Positions 6,566-13,621 of a stretch of 13,621 nucleotides of DNA are shown here, one piece after another. This DNA is from Treponema sp. GTDB lineage: Bacteria; Spirochaetota; Spirochaetia; Treponematales; Breznakiellaceae. Each line of letters opens with the position of its first letter. Positions within the stretch are counted from its first letter, which is position 1. Below the pieces are notes generated by a model, which made no database searches, was not told where the DNA came from, and saw only the letters and a program-made list of their open reading frames with translations. The translations under genes and the position numbers were made by a program. The stretch spans positions 1-13,621 of the forward strand of contig JAISSG010000153.1 in assembly GCA_031273185.1 (NCBI GenBank), given 5' to 3'.

Positions 6566-7496
6566 AACTACCACCCGCTTTCTTTGGCTTTGGCGACTTC
6601 CCCAGCACGGGGAGAAATTTTCGATGGCTTTCCCTCAGCAAGGCCGGATCCACATGGGTGTATATCTGCGTCGTTGCCAGGTCTGCATGCCCCAACAGCG
6701 CCTGCACCGTTCGCAGATCCGCCCCGCCTTTCAAAAGGCCGGTTGCGAAGCTGTGCCTCAGGGTATGCACACGAGAGCCGGTTCCCGCCAGCGTGGCGTA
6801 CCGGGCGTAATTTTTCCATATTCCCTTGCGGGAAAGCCGCTTGCCGCTCCTGCCGACAAACAGGGCAGATCCGCGCCCGCCCCCCTCGGCCAGGTTTGGC
6901 CGGGCTTCGCCAAGGTAACGCTTCAGCCAGCTTGCCGCCTCGGAACCAAAAACAGCAAGCCGCTCCTTGCTGCCCTTTCCCCTGACCCTGGCGACGCTTT
7001 CCTTGAAGTCAATGTCCCGGACGTTCAGGCCCGCCGCCTCGGATACCCTCAGGCCGGACGAGTAGATCATCTCGAAAAGAGCGCGGTCCCGCAATCCCAG
7101 CGGCTTGCCCGGGTCGATTACGGCAAGAAGCCGCTCGACCGTTTCCCGGTCCATCGTTTCGGGAAGGGTCATCCGCCGCCTGGGGCTTTCCAGGAATGCG
7201 ACGGGGTTGTCCACCCGTATGCCCTCGGCAACGGCAAAACGAAAAAAGGAGCGCAGGCAGGAAATCGCCTTTGCGGCGGACCGGGAAGAAATGCGGTGCT
7301 TCTCCTTGCGCCACTCAAGATAGGCGACAACCTGATCCGTGGTCACCGCCTGTATCCCAAGGCCCCTGCCACGAAGATACTCAAGGAAACTGCCCAGTTC
7401 CAGCCGGTAGGTAACGACGGTCAGATGCGAACGACGCTCCACGGCGGCAAGCCGGGCGCAGAATTTTTCCAGATCGTCCAGATTCTGTGCGGGCAT
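6552..7496 (-). CDS. xerD: XerD-type tyrosine recombinase
   Basis: Probable partner of XerC in dimer resolution at dif, acting where FtsK delivers the terminus to the septum. The product is 314 residues, typical length. The core-binding domain is about 5-100 and the catalytic domain 115-295. Catalytic residues present are Arg150 (SSGLRVSE), Lys174 (GKGSKERL), His244 and Arg247 (VHTLRHSFATG), His270 (LLGHADLATTQ) and Tyr279 (IYTHV). GADLRTVQALLGHADLATTQ and the ending LLRESHRKFLP match XerD rather than XerC. The ATG at 7496 lies six bases after the ftsZ stop and has no strong Shine-Dalgarno, suggesting coupling to ftsZ translation. The end overlaps the TPR gene start. A lone phage or transposon integrase is less likely, because nothing mobile surrounds it and the XerC partner is encoded in the same run of genes. 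The XerC/XerD naming rests on motif resemblance. Confidence 0.9.
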   Translation of the reverse strand: MPAQNLDDLEKFCARLAAVERRSHLTVVTYRLELGSFLEYLRGRGLGIQAVTTDQVVAYLEWRKEKHRISSRSAAKAISCLRSFFRFAVAEGIRVDNPVAFLESPRRRMTLPETMDRETVERLLAVIDPGKPLGLRDRALFEMIYSSGLRVSEAAGLNVRDIDFKESVARVRGKGSKERLAVFGSEAASWLKRYLGEARPNLAEGGGRGSALFVGRSGKRLSRKGIWKNYARYATLAGTGSRVHTLRHSFATGLLKGGADLRTVQALLGHADLATTQIYTHVDPALLRESHRKFLPVLGKSPKPKKAGGSYEES

Positions 7497-7502
7497 CAGG
7501 CG

Positions 7503-8753
7503 TTAGGCATCCTTCCCGGCAGCTTTTGCCGGCTGTCCGCCGTCTGCATCGGGGTTGTACCTGCGAAGCGCCGCAGGGATTTCCAGGTTTTCCTTAAAAT
7601 CCCGGGGCCTGACAATTCCGTAGTAACCATCGTGGCCGCGCCCGGAACCCTGCCCCCGCATTCTGTTGAAGTCATCGATGGTGATAATTTCGTTAATGGA
7701 TGCAGGCTCGGCTTTTTTCCGGTAATCCTCTGCAAGCGCCGACGCGACAGCTTTGCCAGGGAAGCCCGTGGCGATGACCGTCACTTTGACCTTGTCCCCC
7801 AGATCGGCATCAACGTTGATGCCGTGGATTATCTCGACGTTCGGGTCGGCCCTCTTCCGTATTGTTTCCAATATCTCGTCCACTTCAATAAGGGAAATAT
7901 CCTCGGGACCGGCGATGTTGATCAGGACGCGGGTCGCCCCTTCTATGCTGGTGTCTTCCAGCAGGGGATTGTCAATGGCGGCGGCGGCGGCATCCTTGGC
8001 CCGGTTATCGCCACTCCCTATTCCAATGCCCATAAGGGCATCGCCCTGGCCCTTCATCGTCGATTCAACGTCGGCAAAGTCGGTGTTTATCACGCCTGTT
8101 TTGGTAATCAGGTCGGATATGCCCTGCACCCCGTGACGGAGAACTTCGTCTGCCATGCGGTAGGCCTGGACGTATGACGTTTTTCGATCCACCATTTTGA
8201 GGAGGTTCTGGTTGGGAATAACGATGAGGGTATCGACTGCCTCGCGCAGCTTCTTGATGCCATCCTCGGCAAGCTGCATCTTGGGATTGCCCTCGTTGGC
8301 AAAGGGCTTGGTAACCACGCCGACGGTCAGCGCCCCGTGCTCCCTGGCGATCTTGGCGATGACCGGGGCTGAACCAGTGCCGGTGCCGCCGCCCATTCCC
8401 GCCGTGACAAACACCATGTCGGCATCGCGCAGCACGTTGCTGATCTTTTCATGATCCTCTTTTGCGGCATCTTCCCCAATGCTGGGCTTGCCGCCGGCGC
8501 CCCTGCCGTTGGTCAGCCTGCACCCGATTTGCAGCTTTATCTCTGCCTTGCTCTTGTCCATGAGATCCTGCACGTCGGTATTCACCGCGATAAACTGCAC
8601 CCCCGAAAGCCCGCTTTCGATCATCCGGTTTACGGCATTCGAGCCGCCTCCGCCCGCGCCGATGACCTTGATGTTTGCCGGAATCCGTTCCGGCACGATT
8701 GTCTCTGCCGGTTCGAATTCCCTCACCGAAAAAATTTGCATCTGACTTACCAT
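7503..8753 (-). CDS. ftsZ: Cell division GTPase FtsZ
   Basis: The tubulin-like GTPase that polymerises into the Z-ring at mid-cell. The product is 416 residues. The nucleotide-binding domain has [16 protein letters not shown] (29-44), NTD at 58-60 and the tubulin signature GGGTGTGS (121-128). The catalytic T7 loop NTDFAD (223-228) keeps the Asn and both Asp residues. The C-terminal core ends near 333 ([11 protein letters not shown]), followed by a short linker of about 55 residues. The FtsA-binding peptide [10 protein letters not shown] (390-399) is followed by 17 extra residues rich in Ala, Asp, Gly and Lys, whereas it usually sits at the extreme end. The ATG at 8753 has an ideal GGGAGGG five bases upstream. 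ftsA lies 38 bases upstream and xerD begins six bases downstream. Confidence 0.98.
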   Translation of the reverse strand: MVSQMQIFSVREFEPAETIVPERIPANIKVIGAGGGGSNAVNRMIESGLSGVQFIAVNTDVQDLMDKSKAEIKLQIGCRLTNGRGAGGKPSIGEDAAKEDHEKISNVLRDADMVFVTAGMGGGTGTGSAPVIAKIAREHGALTVGVVTKPFANEGNPKMQLAEDGIKKLREAVDTLIVIPNQNLLKMVDRKTSYVQAYRMADEVLRHGVQGISDLITKTGVINTDFADVESTMKGQGDALMGIGIGSGDNRAKDAAAAAIDNPLLEDTSIEGATRVLINIAGPEDISLIEVDEILETIRKRADPNVEIIHGINVDADLGDKVKVTVIATGFPGKAVASALAEDYRKKAEPASINEIITIDDFNRMRGQGSGRGHDGYYGIVRPRDFKENLEIPAALRRYNPDADGGQPAKAAGKDA

Positions 8754-8758
8754 TTAAT

Positions 8759-8765
8759 CCCTCCC
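8759..8765 (-). promoter_or_regulatory. Strong ribosome-binding site of ftsZ
   Basis: GGGAGGG in mRNA sense with a five-base spacer (ATTAA) before the ftsZ ATG. It sits in the 38-base ftsA-ftsZ gap, one of the few real gaps in the block. I see no clear -35/-10 promoter or hairpin in this gap. Confidence 0.75.
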
Positions 8766-8791
8766 ATTCCTGTTGTTATTATTGGATGCCC

Positions 8792-10075
8792 TTAAAACAG
8801 GCCATTTTTAATCCAGTCAACGAATTTTCCAAAAGGACCCGAAGCATCCTTTTTCCCCGGTATCGGCTGCCGCACCGGGGGCATGCGCTCCGGCGTATCC
8901 TCGCCTTCCCTTTTGTCGCCTTCCAGCACCAGCCCGATTGCCGTAGCATAGCGGGGATCGCGGTACTCGTCCACCAGCCCGCCAAGGTTGGCAAAGCGAA
9001 TGGGGCTTCCCAAACGCACCGGCATCTTGAAGATCGAGGCGGCCAGTTCCTCCGCGCCGGTCAGCGCCGCCCCGCCGCCGGTAAGCACGACCCCCCCGCT
9101 CAAGGGATGGGGAAGGCCAAGGCAGTCGAGTTTCTGCTTTACCAGCTCGAAAATCTCCTCCATCCTCGGCTTTACTATCCCGTAGATGTGCGAGCGGGGA
9201 ATCGCCAGGGGCGGGCGGCCCGCGATGCTGGGGACAAGAATGTCGTCGTCATGCTCAAGCAGGGGCTCCCAGCAGCAGGCTGATTCGGTCTTTATTTTTT
9301 CCGCCGTCTCTATGGAAATGCTTTTGATGGTGGAAATATCCTTGGTTACCTCGACGCCGCCCACGGGAATCGTAAAGGTCGAATACGGGGCGCCCTCAAA
9401 GTACACCAGAACGTCGGTGGTGCCGCCCCCGAGATCAATCAGGGCAACGCCAAGGTCCTGCTCTTCCGGGGCCAGCACGGCGCGCCCGGAGGCAAGCACC
9501 TGCAAGAGCAGGAGCGACTTGCTGGCCTTGAACCCGGCGCGGTTGACGCAGCGCAAAAGATTTTCCGCGCTGGTCGCCGAGCTGGTGATGATGTGCACTT
9601 CGGCCTCAAGGCGCACGCCGATCATGCCCATCGGGTCCTTGATGCCCCGGTGGTCGTCCACGATGTAGGACTGGGGGATGGTCTGGATGATCTGGCGATC
9701 CAGGGGGATAACCACCGCGCGGGCCGCCTCGATGACGCGGTACATGTCGTCCCGGCCAATCTCGCGGTTCTCCCGCTTCTGCCCGGCAATCGCCACCACG
9801 CCGCGGGAATTGATCCCCTCGATGTGGCTGCCGCCAATCCCCGTCCAGCAAGTGTGAACCTCCCGCCCGCTCATCATCTCCGCGGCCTCGACCGCCTCGA
9901 CGATCGACTTGATGGTGGCCTCGATGTTGACCACCACCCCCTTTCGCATCCCCGCCGAGGGGCTTACCCCCACGCCGGTAATTTCGAGAATGCCCCTGTC
10001 ATTGCGCTCGCCGATAACAACGCAGACCTTTGTCGTTCCTATGTCGAGGCCGACAACCATACCCTCATTCGCCAA
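8792..10075 (-). CDS. ftsA: Cell division protein FtsA
   Basis: The actin-like ATPase that tethers FtsZ filaments to the membrane and recruits later division proteins. The product is 427 residues from a TTG start. ATP-binding motifs are GLDIGTTKVCVVIG (9-22), LIDLGGGTTDV (212-222) and the adenosine motif LTGGGAALTGAEELA (331-345). The FtsA-specific 1C region (about 85-165) is present. The C-terminal segment GPFGKFVDWIKNGLF (413-427) fits the amphipathic membrane-targeting helix. The TTG at 10075 is chosen because AAGGAGG lies six bases before it, whereas the in-frame ATG at residue 6 (10060) has a site too close to work well. The gene start overlaps the ftsQ end by 11 bases. ftsZ follows 38 bases downstream, so the FtsA:FtsZ pair is made from one message. 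Confidence 0.97.
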   Translation of the reverse strand: MANEGMVVGLDIGTTKVCVVIGERNDRGILEITGVGVSPSAGMRKGVVVNIEATIKSIVEAVEAAEMMSGREVHTCWTGIGGSHIEGINSRGVVAIAGQKRENREIGRDDMYRVIEAARAVVIPLDRQIIQTIPQSYIVDDHRGIKDPMGMIGVRLEAEVHIITSSATSAENLLRCVNRAGFKASKSLLLLQVLASGRAVLAPEEQDLGVALIDLGGGTTDVLVYFEGAPYSTFTIPVGGVEVTKDISTIKSISIETAEKIKTESACCWEPLLEHDDDILVPSIAGRPPLAIPRSHIYGIVKPRMEEIFELVKQKLDCLGLPHPLSGGVVLTGGGAALTGAEELAASIFKMPVRLGSPIRFANLGGLVDEYRDPRYATAIGLVLEGDKREGEDTPERMPPVRQPIPGKKDASGPFGKFVDWIKNGLF

Positions 10076-10958
10076 AGCGGGCCTCCTTAGCCGTAACCAC
10101 GCCTATGCCTGAACGCACGTCGATCTCGCCGGGAACGGCGCCACCTAACTTCCGGCTTACGTCAAACATCAGCAGCGCGTAATAGATACTGTCTTTTGTT
10201 ATGTCACTGGCCATCCTCAGCCGAATCGAATCACGGACAGGGTACAACACCAGGTCATACAGGTCGCCGCCTTTCCCGACGACCCCTATTTCCGAAACCG
10301 CCTTCCAGATGTTCGGGTCCTCGTCGGCGATCGCCCCTATCCGCGCAAACAGCGGATGGGAAAGCCGCATCCCCAGCCAGGGCTGCAGGCCCTCTTCAAG
10401 GACGCCGGAAACAACCGGCAGCCAGGACTGCGGCGCTTCGCCGACACCGTCAGTGCCGATTCTGAACACCACGCCGTGCCGGTCAAAGTACACCGGCTGA
10501 AGCCTCCCGTTGATCGTGGCGATTGCCACGGCAACGGCCTTTCTTGGCTCAAGGAAGATCGAAAGCCGGTCGGGGAAACGCTTGACAACCTTTGCCGAGT
10601 CCACCAGGTAGTGCCCCGCAAGCAGCTTTTCCGCTTCTGCCGCGTTTATCGTTACATAGGTGGAACCACTGCCTATGCCGGCAACGTTCAGCACGTCCTG
10701 CCTGCCAAGGCCGGAGATGGTAGTTACGCTGGCCTTTACCGGCACCATGACGGGGCTGATGCAGAAAATCCAGACAAGCCCGCAGCACGCAAAAACAGCG
10801 ACAAGCAGCAAAAGCCGCCGCGCCGCGTTCTCGGCTTTCTGCGGAGTATCGGCGTTATCGGCATGATACGGCGTACTACCATACGGCGTATTATTATACG
10901 GCGCATTATTATACGACGGGTTTTCCAGTTGATGGGAATAGATAAAATCACCGAGCAT
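10065..10958 (-). CDS. ftsQ: Cell division protein FtsQ/DivIB
   Basis: Bitopic division protein that links FtsB/FtsL to the septal synthase FtsWI. The product is 297 residues. A 46-residue cytoplasmic tail, rich in Asn, Tyr and Pro, carries a pentapeptide repeat (SYNN, APYNN, TPYGS, TPYHA; residues 15-33). One transmembrane helix follows (about 49-67). The POTRA domain (about 72-143) includes VTTISGLGRQDVLNVAG, and VDSAKVVKRFPDRLSIFLEPRK is the typical FtsQ signature of alternating strands. The remaining periplasmic part follows. Sequence similarity in this family is low, so the call rests on the POTRA pattern, the single membrane helix and the place between ftsW and ftsA. The ATG at 10958 overlaps the ftsW end by 11 bases and has GAGGGG four bases upstream. 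The 3' end overlaps ftsA. Confidence 0.92.
   Translation of the reverse strand: MLGDFIYSHQLENPSYNNAPYNNTPYGSTPYHADNADTPQKAENAARRLLLLVAVFACCGLVWIFCISPVMVPVKASVTTISGLGRQDVLNVAGIGSGSTYVTINAAEAEKLLAGHYLVDSAKVVKRFPDRLSIFLEPRKAVAVAIATINGRLQPVYFDRHGVVFRIGTDGVGEAPQSWLPVVSGVLEEGLQPWLGMRLSHPLFARIGAIADEDPNIWKAVSEIGVVGKGGDLYDLVLYPVRDSIRLRMASDITKDSIYYALLMFDVSRKLGGAVPGEIDVRSGIGVVTAKEARFGE
10082..10088 (-). promoter_or_regulatory. Ribosome-binding site fixing the ftsA TTG start
   Basis: AAGGAGG in mRNA sense, six bases before TTG (10075-10073). It lies inside the end of ftsQ. This near-perfect anti-16S match supports the non-ATG start. Confidence 0.8.
10866..10915. repeat. 15-bp tandem repeat in the ftsQ N-terminal coding region
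   Basis: There are three full copies and a five-base partial copy. On the plus strand the units are ATACGGCGTACTACC (10866-10880), ATACGGCGTATTATT (10881-10895), ATACGGCGCATTATT (10896-10910) and then ATACG. The copies differ at one to three positions. Fifteen bases is five codons, so copy-number change would keep the frame and simply lengthen or shorten the PYNNT/A stretch of FtsQ. Confidence 0.93.
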
Positions 10959-12096
10959 ACTGCCCCTCCCTGCTCTCTGATAGTATATGCCGCCTGGTAA
11001 CGTTTACCAGCAGCGCGGCGTTGGCGAGCGTCATCAGCAGTGACGATCCGCCGGACGAGACAAACGGCAAAGGAATGCCTGTCGTGGGAATCATGTCCGC
11101 GACAACGGCGACGTTTATCAGTGTCTGGGCCACTACCGGCGTTACCAGCCCAAAAGCCAGAAGCTGGGCAAAGAAGTCTTTGCTTCGGCAGGCTGTAAAG
11201 TACCCGATGAACGCATAGGCCCCGACAAGGACAAGGTAGGCTATCACGCCCAGAAATCCCGATTCCTCGGCATAGGAGGCAAAGACAAAATCGCCGTGAA
11301 CCTCCGGTATCTTGGTTTTAACCGTGCCCTGCCCTATGCCCTTTCCCCAAAAGCCGCCGGATTTTATTGCATCCACGCTAAGCGTTATCTGGTACCCCGA
11401 GTTGTCGGGATCCAAATTCTGCTTGCCAAAATTGGCCATCCGGTTGTACCACCGCCCGTCTCTGTCGCCGTAAATCAAAAACAGGCTTGCGACGGCGAGA
11501 ACCACCACGGCAATGCCAAACCAGCGCAGGCGGATGCCGGAGACAAAGCAAATCACGAAACTGCTTGCGGCAATAAGGACGGCTTCGGAAAAATTGCTTT
11601 GCCACAAAACCAGGAAGCAGAAAAGCCCTGTCAAAATAGCCGGCGGCAGCGGGCCGTAAAAAAAACTGCCAAGCCTGTTCTTGTTTTTGTCAAGGCTGTA
11701 GGCAAGGTACAGGGGCAGAACAACCTTGATCAGTTCCGAAGGCTGGAAGCTGCCGCCTTTGATGACGATCCATCGCGCCGCGTCAATGCCCATCCTGTGG
11801 CTTGCCCTTTGGAAGAAGGAGAGAAACGGCAGCAGGTTCAGCACAACGGTGAACACCAGGAGGGTGAGGATCACCCATTTCGTGTTAAGCCAGTCAAGCG
11901 GGATTTTCGCCAGAATCGGGAAAATAACAAGCATCATCGCCAGGGCAATAAGGTTGCTGGTGATGGGGGCCAGGCCGCCTTCGAAACGGTCGGGCTGGTT
12001 GAGGGCAAACAAATAGGACGCGGAATACAGCGTCACCAGCCCGAGCAGGGTCAGCAAGAGGACGATGCCAATGAGGCAGTAGTCATACCTGAACAC
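10948..12096 (-). CDS. ftsW: FtsW, septal peptidoglycan glycosyltransferase (SEDS family)
   Basis: Multi-pass membrane enzyme that polymerises lipid II at the septum together with its class B PBP partner. From the GTG at 12096 the product is 382 residues with about ten hydrophobic helices. SEDS landmarks are ARWIVIKGGSFQPSELIK (107-124), GWGKGIGQG-type loop GFWGKGIGQGTVKTKIPEVH (248-267) with Asp269 in HGDFVFA as the putative catalytic acid, and TTGIPLPFVSSGGSSLL (338-354). The segment QSNFSEAVL (166-174) departs from the usual QPDLGTA pattern. The GTG has GGGAGGG eight bases upstream and starts 35 bases after the mraY stop. A TTG at 12189 is in frame but would sit inside mraY and add a non-membrane lead. 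The end overlaps ftsQ by 11 bases. RodA is the alternative, but the neighbours argue for FtsW. Confidence 0.95.
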   Translation of the reverse strand: MFRYDYCLIGIVLLLTLLGLVTLYSASYLFALNQPDRFEGGLAPITSNLIALAMMLVIFPILAKIPLDWLNTKWVILTLLVFTVVLNLLPFLSFFQRASHRMGIDAARWIVIKGGSFQPSELIKVVLPLYLAYSLDKNKNRLGSFFYGPLPPAILTGLFCFLVLWQSNFSEAVLIAASSFVICFVSGIRLRWFGIAVVVLAVASLFLIYGDRDGRWYNRMANFGKQNLDPDNSGYQITLSVDAIKSGGFWGKGIGQGTVKTKIPEVHGDFVFASYAEESGFLGVIAYLVLVGAYAFIGYFTACRSKDFFAQLLAFGLVTPVVAQTLINVAVVADMIPTTGIPLPFVSSGGSSLLMTLANAALLVNVTRRHILSESREGQYAR

Positions 12097-12104
12097 CTTT
12101 CGTT

Positions 12105-12111
12105 CCCTCCC
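12105..12111 (-). promoter_or_regulatory. Ribosome-binding site fixing the ftsW GTG start
   Basis: GGGAGGG in mRNA sense, eight bases before GTG (12096-12094), in the short mraY-ftsW gap. It supports the shorter FtsW start, which begins MFRYDYCLIGIVLL directly before the first membrane helix. Confidence 0.75.
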
Positions 12112-12131
12112 AAACGATCCCACAACTCCCC

Positions 12132-13211
12132 CTATTGTATCTTCAGCGTGGAGAGGGCAATGATCGCAAACAGCCCTCCAAGGATCCAAAAGCGGACGAC
12201 AACCTTGGCCTCCGCCCAGCCGGACAGCTCAAAATGGTGGTGTAATGGTGCCATTTTGAACACTCTCTTTTTTCTCAGCTTGTACGATGCAACCTGTAAG
12301 ATCACCGATGCTATTTCAAGCACGAATACCCCGCCAATAATAAGAACCAGTATTTCCTTTTTGATGATCAGAGAGATGACCGCAACGATCCCGCCCAGCG
12401 AAAGGCTTCCCACGTCCCCCATCAGCACCTCGGCGGGATGGGTGTTGAACCAGAGGAAGCCGATAAGGGCGCCCCCAATGGCAAGGCAGAGCACGGTCAG
12501 TTCCCCCGCCCCGGGGATGTAGGGTATGCCGAGGTACTCCGAATAGTCGATCCGCCCGGAGATGTAGGTAAGGATCGCCAGGGCAATAAAAACAAGGATC
12601 AACAGCCCTGCCAACAGCCCGTCAAGGCCGTCGGTAAAATTCACCGCGTTGGATTCTCCCATTATCAGCAATACCCCAAAGGGTATCCACAGCACGCCCA
12701 TATCAACAACGGGGTTCTTGAAAAACGGAATGTACAGCGAAGTTATTTCCTCGCCCCCGGTAAAGTACAGGTACAGAACCACGGCAAGCGCACAGCCAAA
12801 CTGCCCGGCAAGTTTCCCCCAGGCAGGCAGGCCCTCGGAGTTGTGCTTCCTCACCTTGAGGTAGTCGTCGATGAAACCAATCGCTCCAAAGGCAACAAAC
12901 GAGGCAAGGGCAAGCCACACCATCCTGTTGCCCAGGTCCCCCCAGAGCAGCATGGAAATGACCACCGAGCCGATGATAAAAATCCCCCCCATAGTCGGGG
13001 TGCCGGTTTTGACGAGATGGGTCGCCGGGCCGTCACTGCGGACGGACTGCCCGATTTTCAGGCGGCGCAGTGCCTCAATTATCCTGCCGCCAAAGAGGAA
13101 GCAGATCAACAGCGTCGTCATCGCGGCGTAAGCGCCCCGGAACGTAAGGTAGCTAAAAACATTAAGCGGGGTAAAGAATTTGACAAACGCCTTGCCGATC
13201 TCAAAAAACAT
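12132..13211 (-). CDS. mraY: MraY, phospho-N-acetylmuramoyl-pentapeptide transferase
   Basis: Membrane enzyme that joins UDP-MurNAc-pentapeptide to undecaprenyl phosphate to give lipid I. The product is 359 residues, full length, with about ten membrane helices. Motifs are TPTMGG (71-76), GFIDDYLKV with Asp115 and Asp116, ESNAVNFTDGLDGLLAG with Asp194 and Asp197, GDVGSL with Asp266, and the cytoplasmic APLHHHFELSGW with His324-326. It ends ALSTLKIQ and then TAG, at the usual family end. That shows TAG works as an ordinary stop in this genome. The ATG shares one base with the murF stop (TGATG) and has GAGGGG eight bases upstream. In most bacteria murD follows mraY; here ftsW does. Confidence 0.98.
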   Translation of the reverse strand: MFFEIGKAFVKFFTPLNVFSYLTFRGAYAAMTTLLICFLFGGRIIEALRRLKIGQSVRSDGPATHLVKTGTPTMGGIFIIGSVVISMLLWGDLGNRMVWLALASFVAFGAIGFIDDYLKVRKHNSEGLPAWGKLAGQFGCALAVVLYLYFTGGEEITSLYIPFFKNPVVDMGVLWIPFGVLLIMGESNAVNFTDGLDGLLAGLLILVFIALAILTYISGRIDYSEYLGIPYIPGAGELTVLCLAIGGALIGFLWFNTHPAEVLMGDVGSLSLGGIVAVISLIIKKEILVLIIGGVFVLEIASVILQVASYKLRKKRVFKMAPLHHHFELSGWAEAKVVVRFWILGGLFAIIALSTLKIQ

Positions 13212-13621
13212 CAGGCAGCCCCCTCGACGTTATTTTCCGCGCATACCAGCACGTCGCATAACCTTTCCAGGGCGCAGCCCCTTGATCCTTTCAGCAAAAC
13301 CAGATCCCCTTCCTGCACATAGGCACCCAGGGCGCGGGAAAGCTCGCCCATGTCGCTGCTGTGAAAACAGCGATCCGGGGCACCCGCCTGAAAAACTTTG
13401 GCGGCAGCCCTCGCTTCGTCCCCGTACAGGAACACCATGTCAGCCGAGGATCCGGCAAGCAAGCGTCCAGCCGCCTCGTGGGCGCTGCGGGAATTTTCGC
13501 CTAACTCCAGCATGTCACCAATCACGTAAACCCGCCGCCCCTGCCAGTCAAGGCTTTCGCAGAATTGCAGCGCCTCGGCAAGGGACTCGGGGTTCGAGTT
13601 GTAGCAGTCCCGTATCACCGT
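13211..13621 (-). CDS. murF: MurF, UDP-MurNAc-tripeptide:D-Ala-D-Ala ligase, C-terminal part
   Basis: MurF adds D-Ala-D-Ala to the UDP-MurNAc-tripeptide, completing the soluble precursor that MraY uses next. Only the last 136 codons are in the window and the 5' end lies beyond 13621. The visible part begins TVIRDCYNSNPESL, the conserved D-x-YN-x-NP start of the C-terminal Mur ligase domain. It continues with VYVIGDMLELGENSRSAHEAAG, the usual GDM-x-ELG segment, and ends with GDLVLLKGSRGCALERL, matching the LVKGSR motif. The stop TGA shares one base with the mraY ATG, so the two are coupled. The distinction from MurE rests on the GDMLELG and KGSRG pattern and on the mraY neighbour. Confidence 0.95.
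   Translation of the reverse strand, partial: TVIRDCYNSNPESLAEALQFCESLDWQGRRVYVIGDMLELGENSRSAHEAAGRLLAGSSADMVFLYGDEARAAAKVFQAGAPDRCFHSSDMGELSRALGAYVQEGDLVLLKGSRGCALERLCDVLVCAENNVEGAA

Noticed and set aside
6552..7496. Tyrosine recombinase as a sign of a phage, integron or integrative element
   Set aside because: The motifs match chromosomal XerD. The neighbours are core genes and there are no attachment repeats, tRNA gene or other mobile genes.
6624..8177. Long open frame on the plus strand opposite xerD and ftsZ
   Set aside because: It is antisense to two genes with complete catalytic motifs. Its translation has no recognisable domain, and long antisense frames are expected in GC-rich coding DNA.
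12097..12189. Longer FtsW beginning at the TTG at 12189
   Set aside because: The added residues overlap the end of mraY, are not membrane-like and lack a good ribosome-binding site. The GTG at 12096 has a strong one and starts just before the first helix.
11296..12522. Long plus-strand open frame opposite ftsW and mraY
   Set aside because: The predicted protein is a low-complexity mirror of membrane-protein codons. It has no family motif and overlaps two certain genes.

Overview
The window is a tightly packed, single-direction block of housekeeping genes. Every real gene reads on the minus strand, so transcription runs from position 13621 towards position 1. Gene content and order suggest a spirochaete, most likely a Treponema-like bacterium: a shortened division/cell-wall (dcw) cluster runs directly into a TPR protein, dprA, topA, xerC and hslVU. 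By eye the base composition is in the mid-50s % GC. Treponemes with heptamer-type simple repeats, such as the termite-gut species, would fit, but the genus assignment is inference.

Right half (13621 to about 7500): the 3' end of murF, then mraY, ftsW, ftsQ/divIB, ftsA and ftsZ. These genes make the lipid-linked peptidoglycan precursor and build the division septum. The usual dcw members murD, murG and murC are absent between mraY and ftsQ. Neighbours overlap by 1 to 11 bases or are separated by less than 40, so they are probably co-transcribed and translationally coupled.

Middle (about 7500 to 4800): a XerD-type tyrosine recombinase, a membrane-anchored TPR protein of unknown role, and dprA (single-stranded DNA binding and RecA loading). 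Left part (about 4800 to 1): topA, a XerC-type recombinase, hslV, and hslU cut off by the window edge. The order dprA-topA-xerC-hslV-hslU matches the well-known Bacillus dprA-topA-trmFO-codV-clpQ-clpY block, without trmFO. Together the genes connect septum synthesis, chromosome dimer resolution, DNA topology and protein quality control.

The unusual points are small-scale. (1) hslU has an in-frame TAG at codon 95, where the family has a conserved Lys, yet the frame stays open to the window edge. (2) A 13-copy heptanucleotide array encodes the last 21 residues of XerC, supplies its stop codon and fills the spacer before hslV. (3) A 15-bp tandem repeat encodes a Tyr/Asn/Pro-rich stretch in the cytoplasmic tail of FtsQ. 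I found no RNA gene, insertion sequence, CRISPR array, phage gene or intrinsic terminator, no convincing promoter, and no sign of a new multi-gene system. No stretch longer than about 45 bases lacks a gene.
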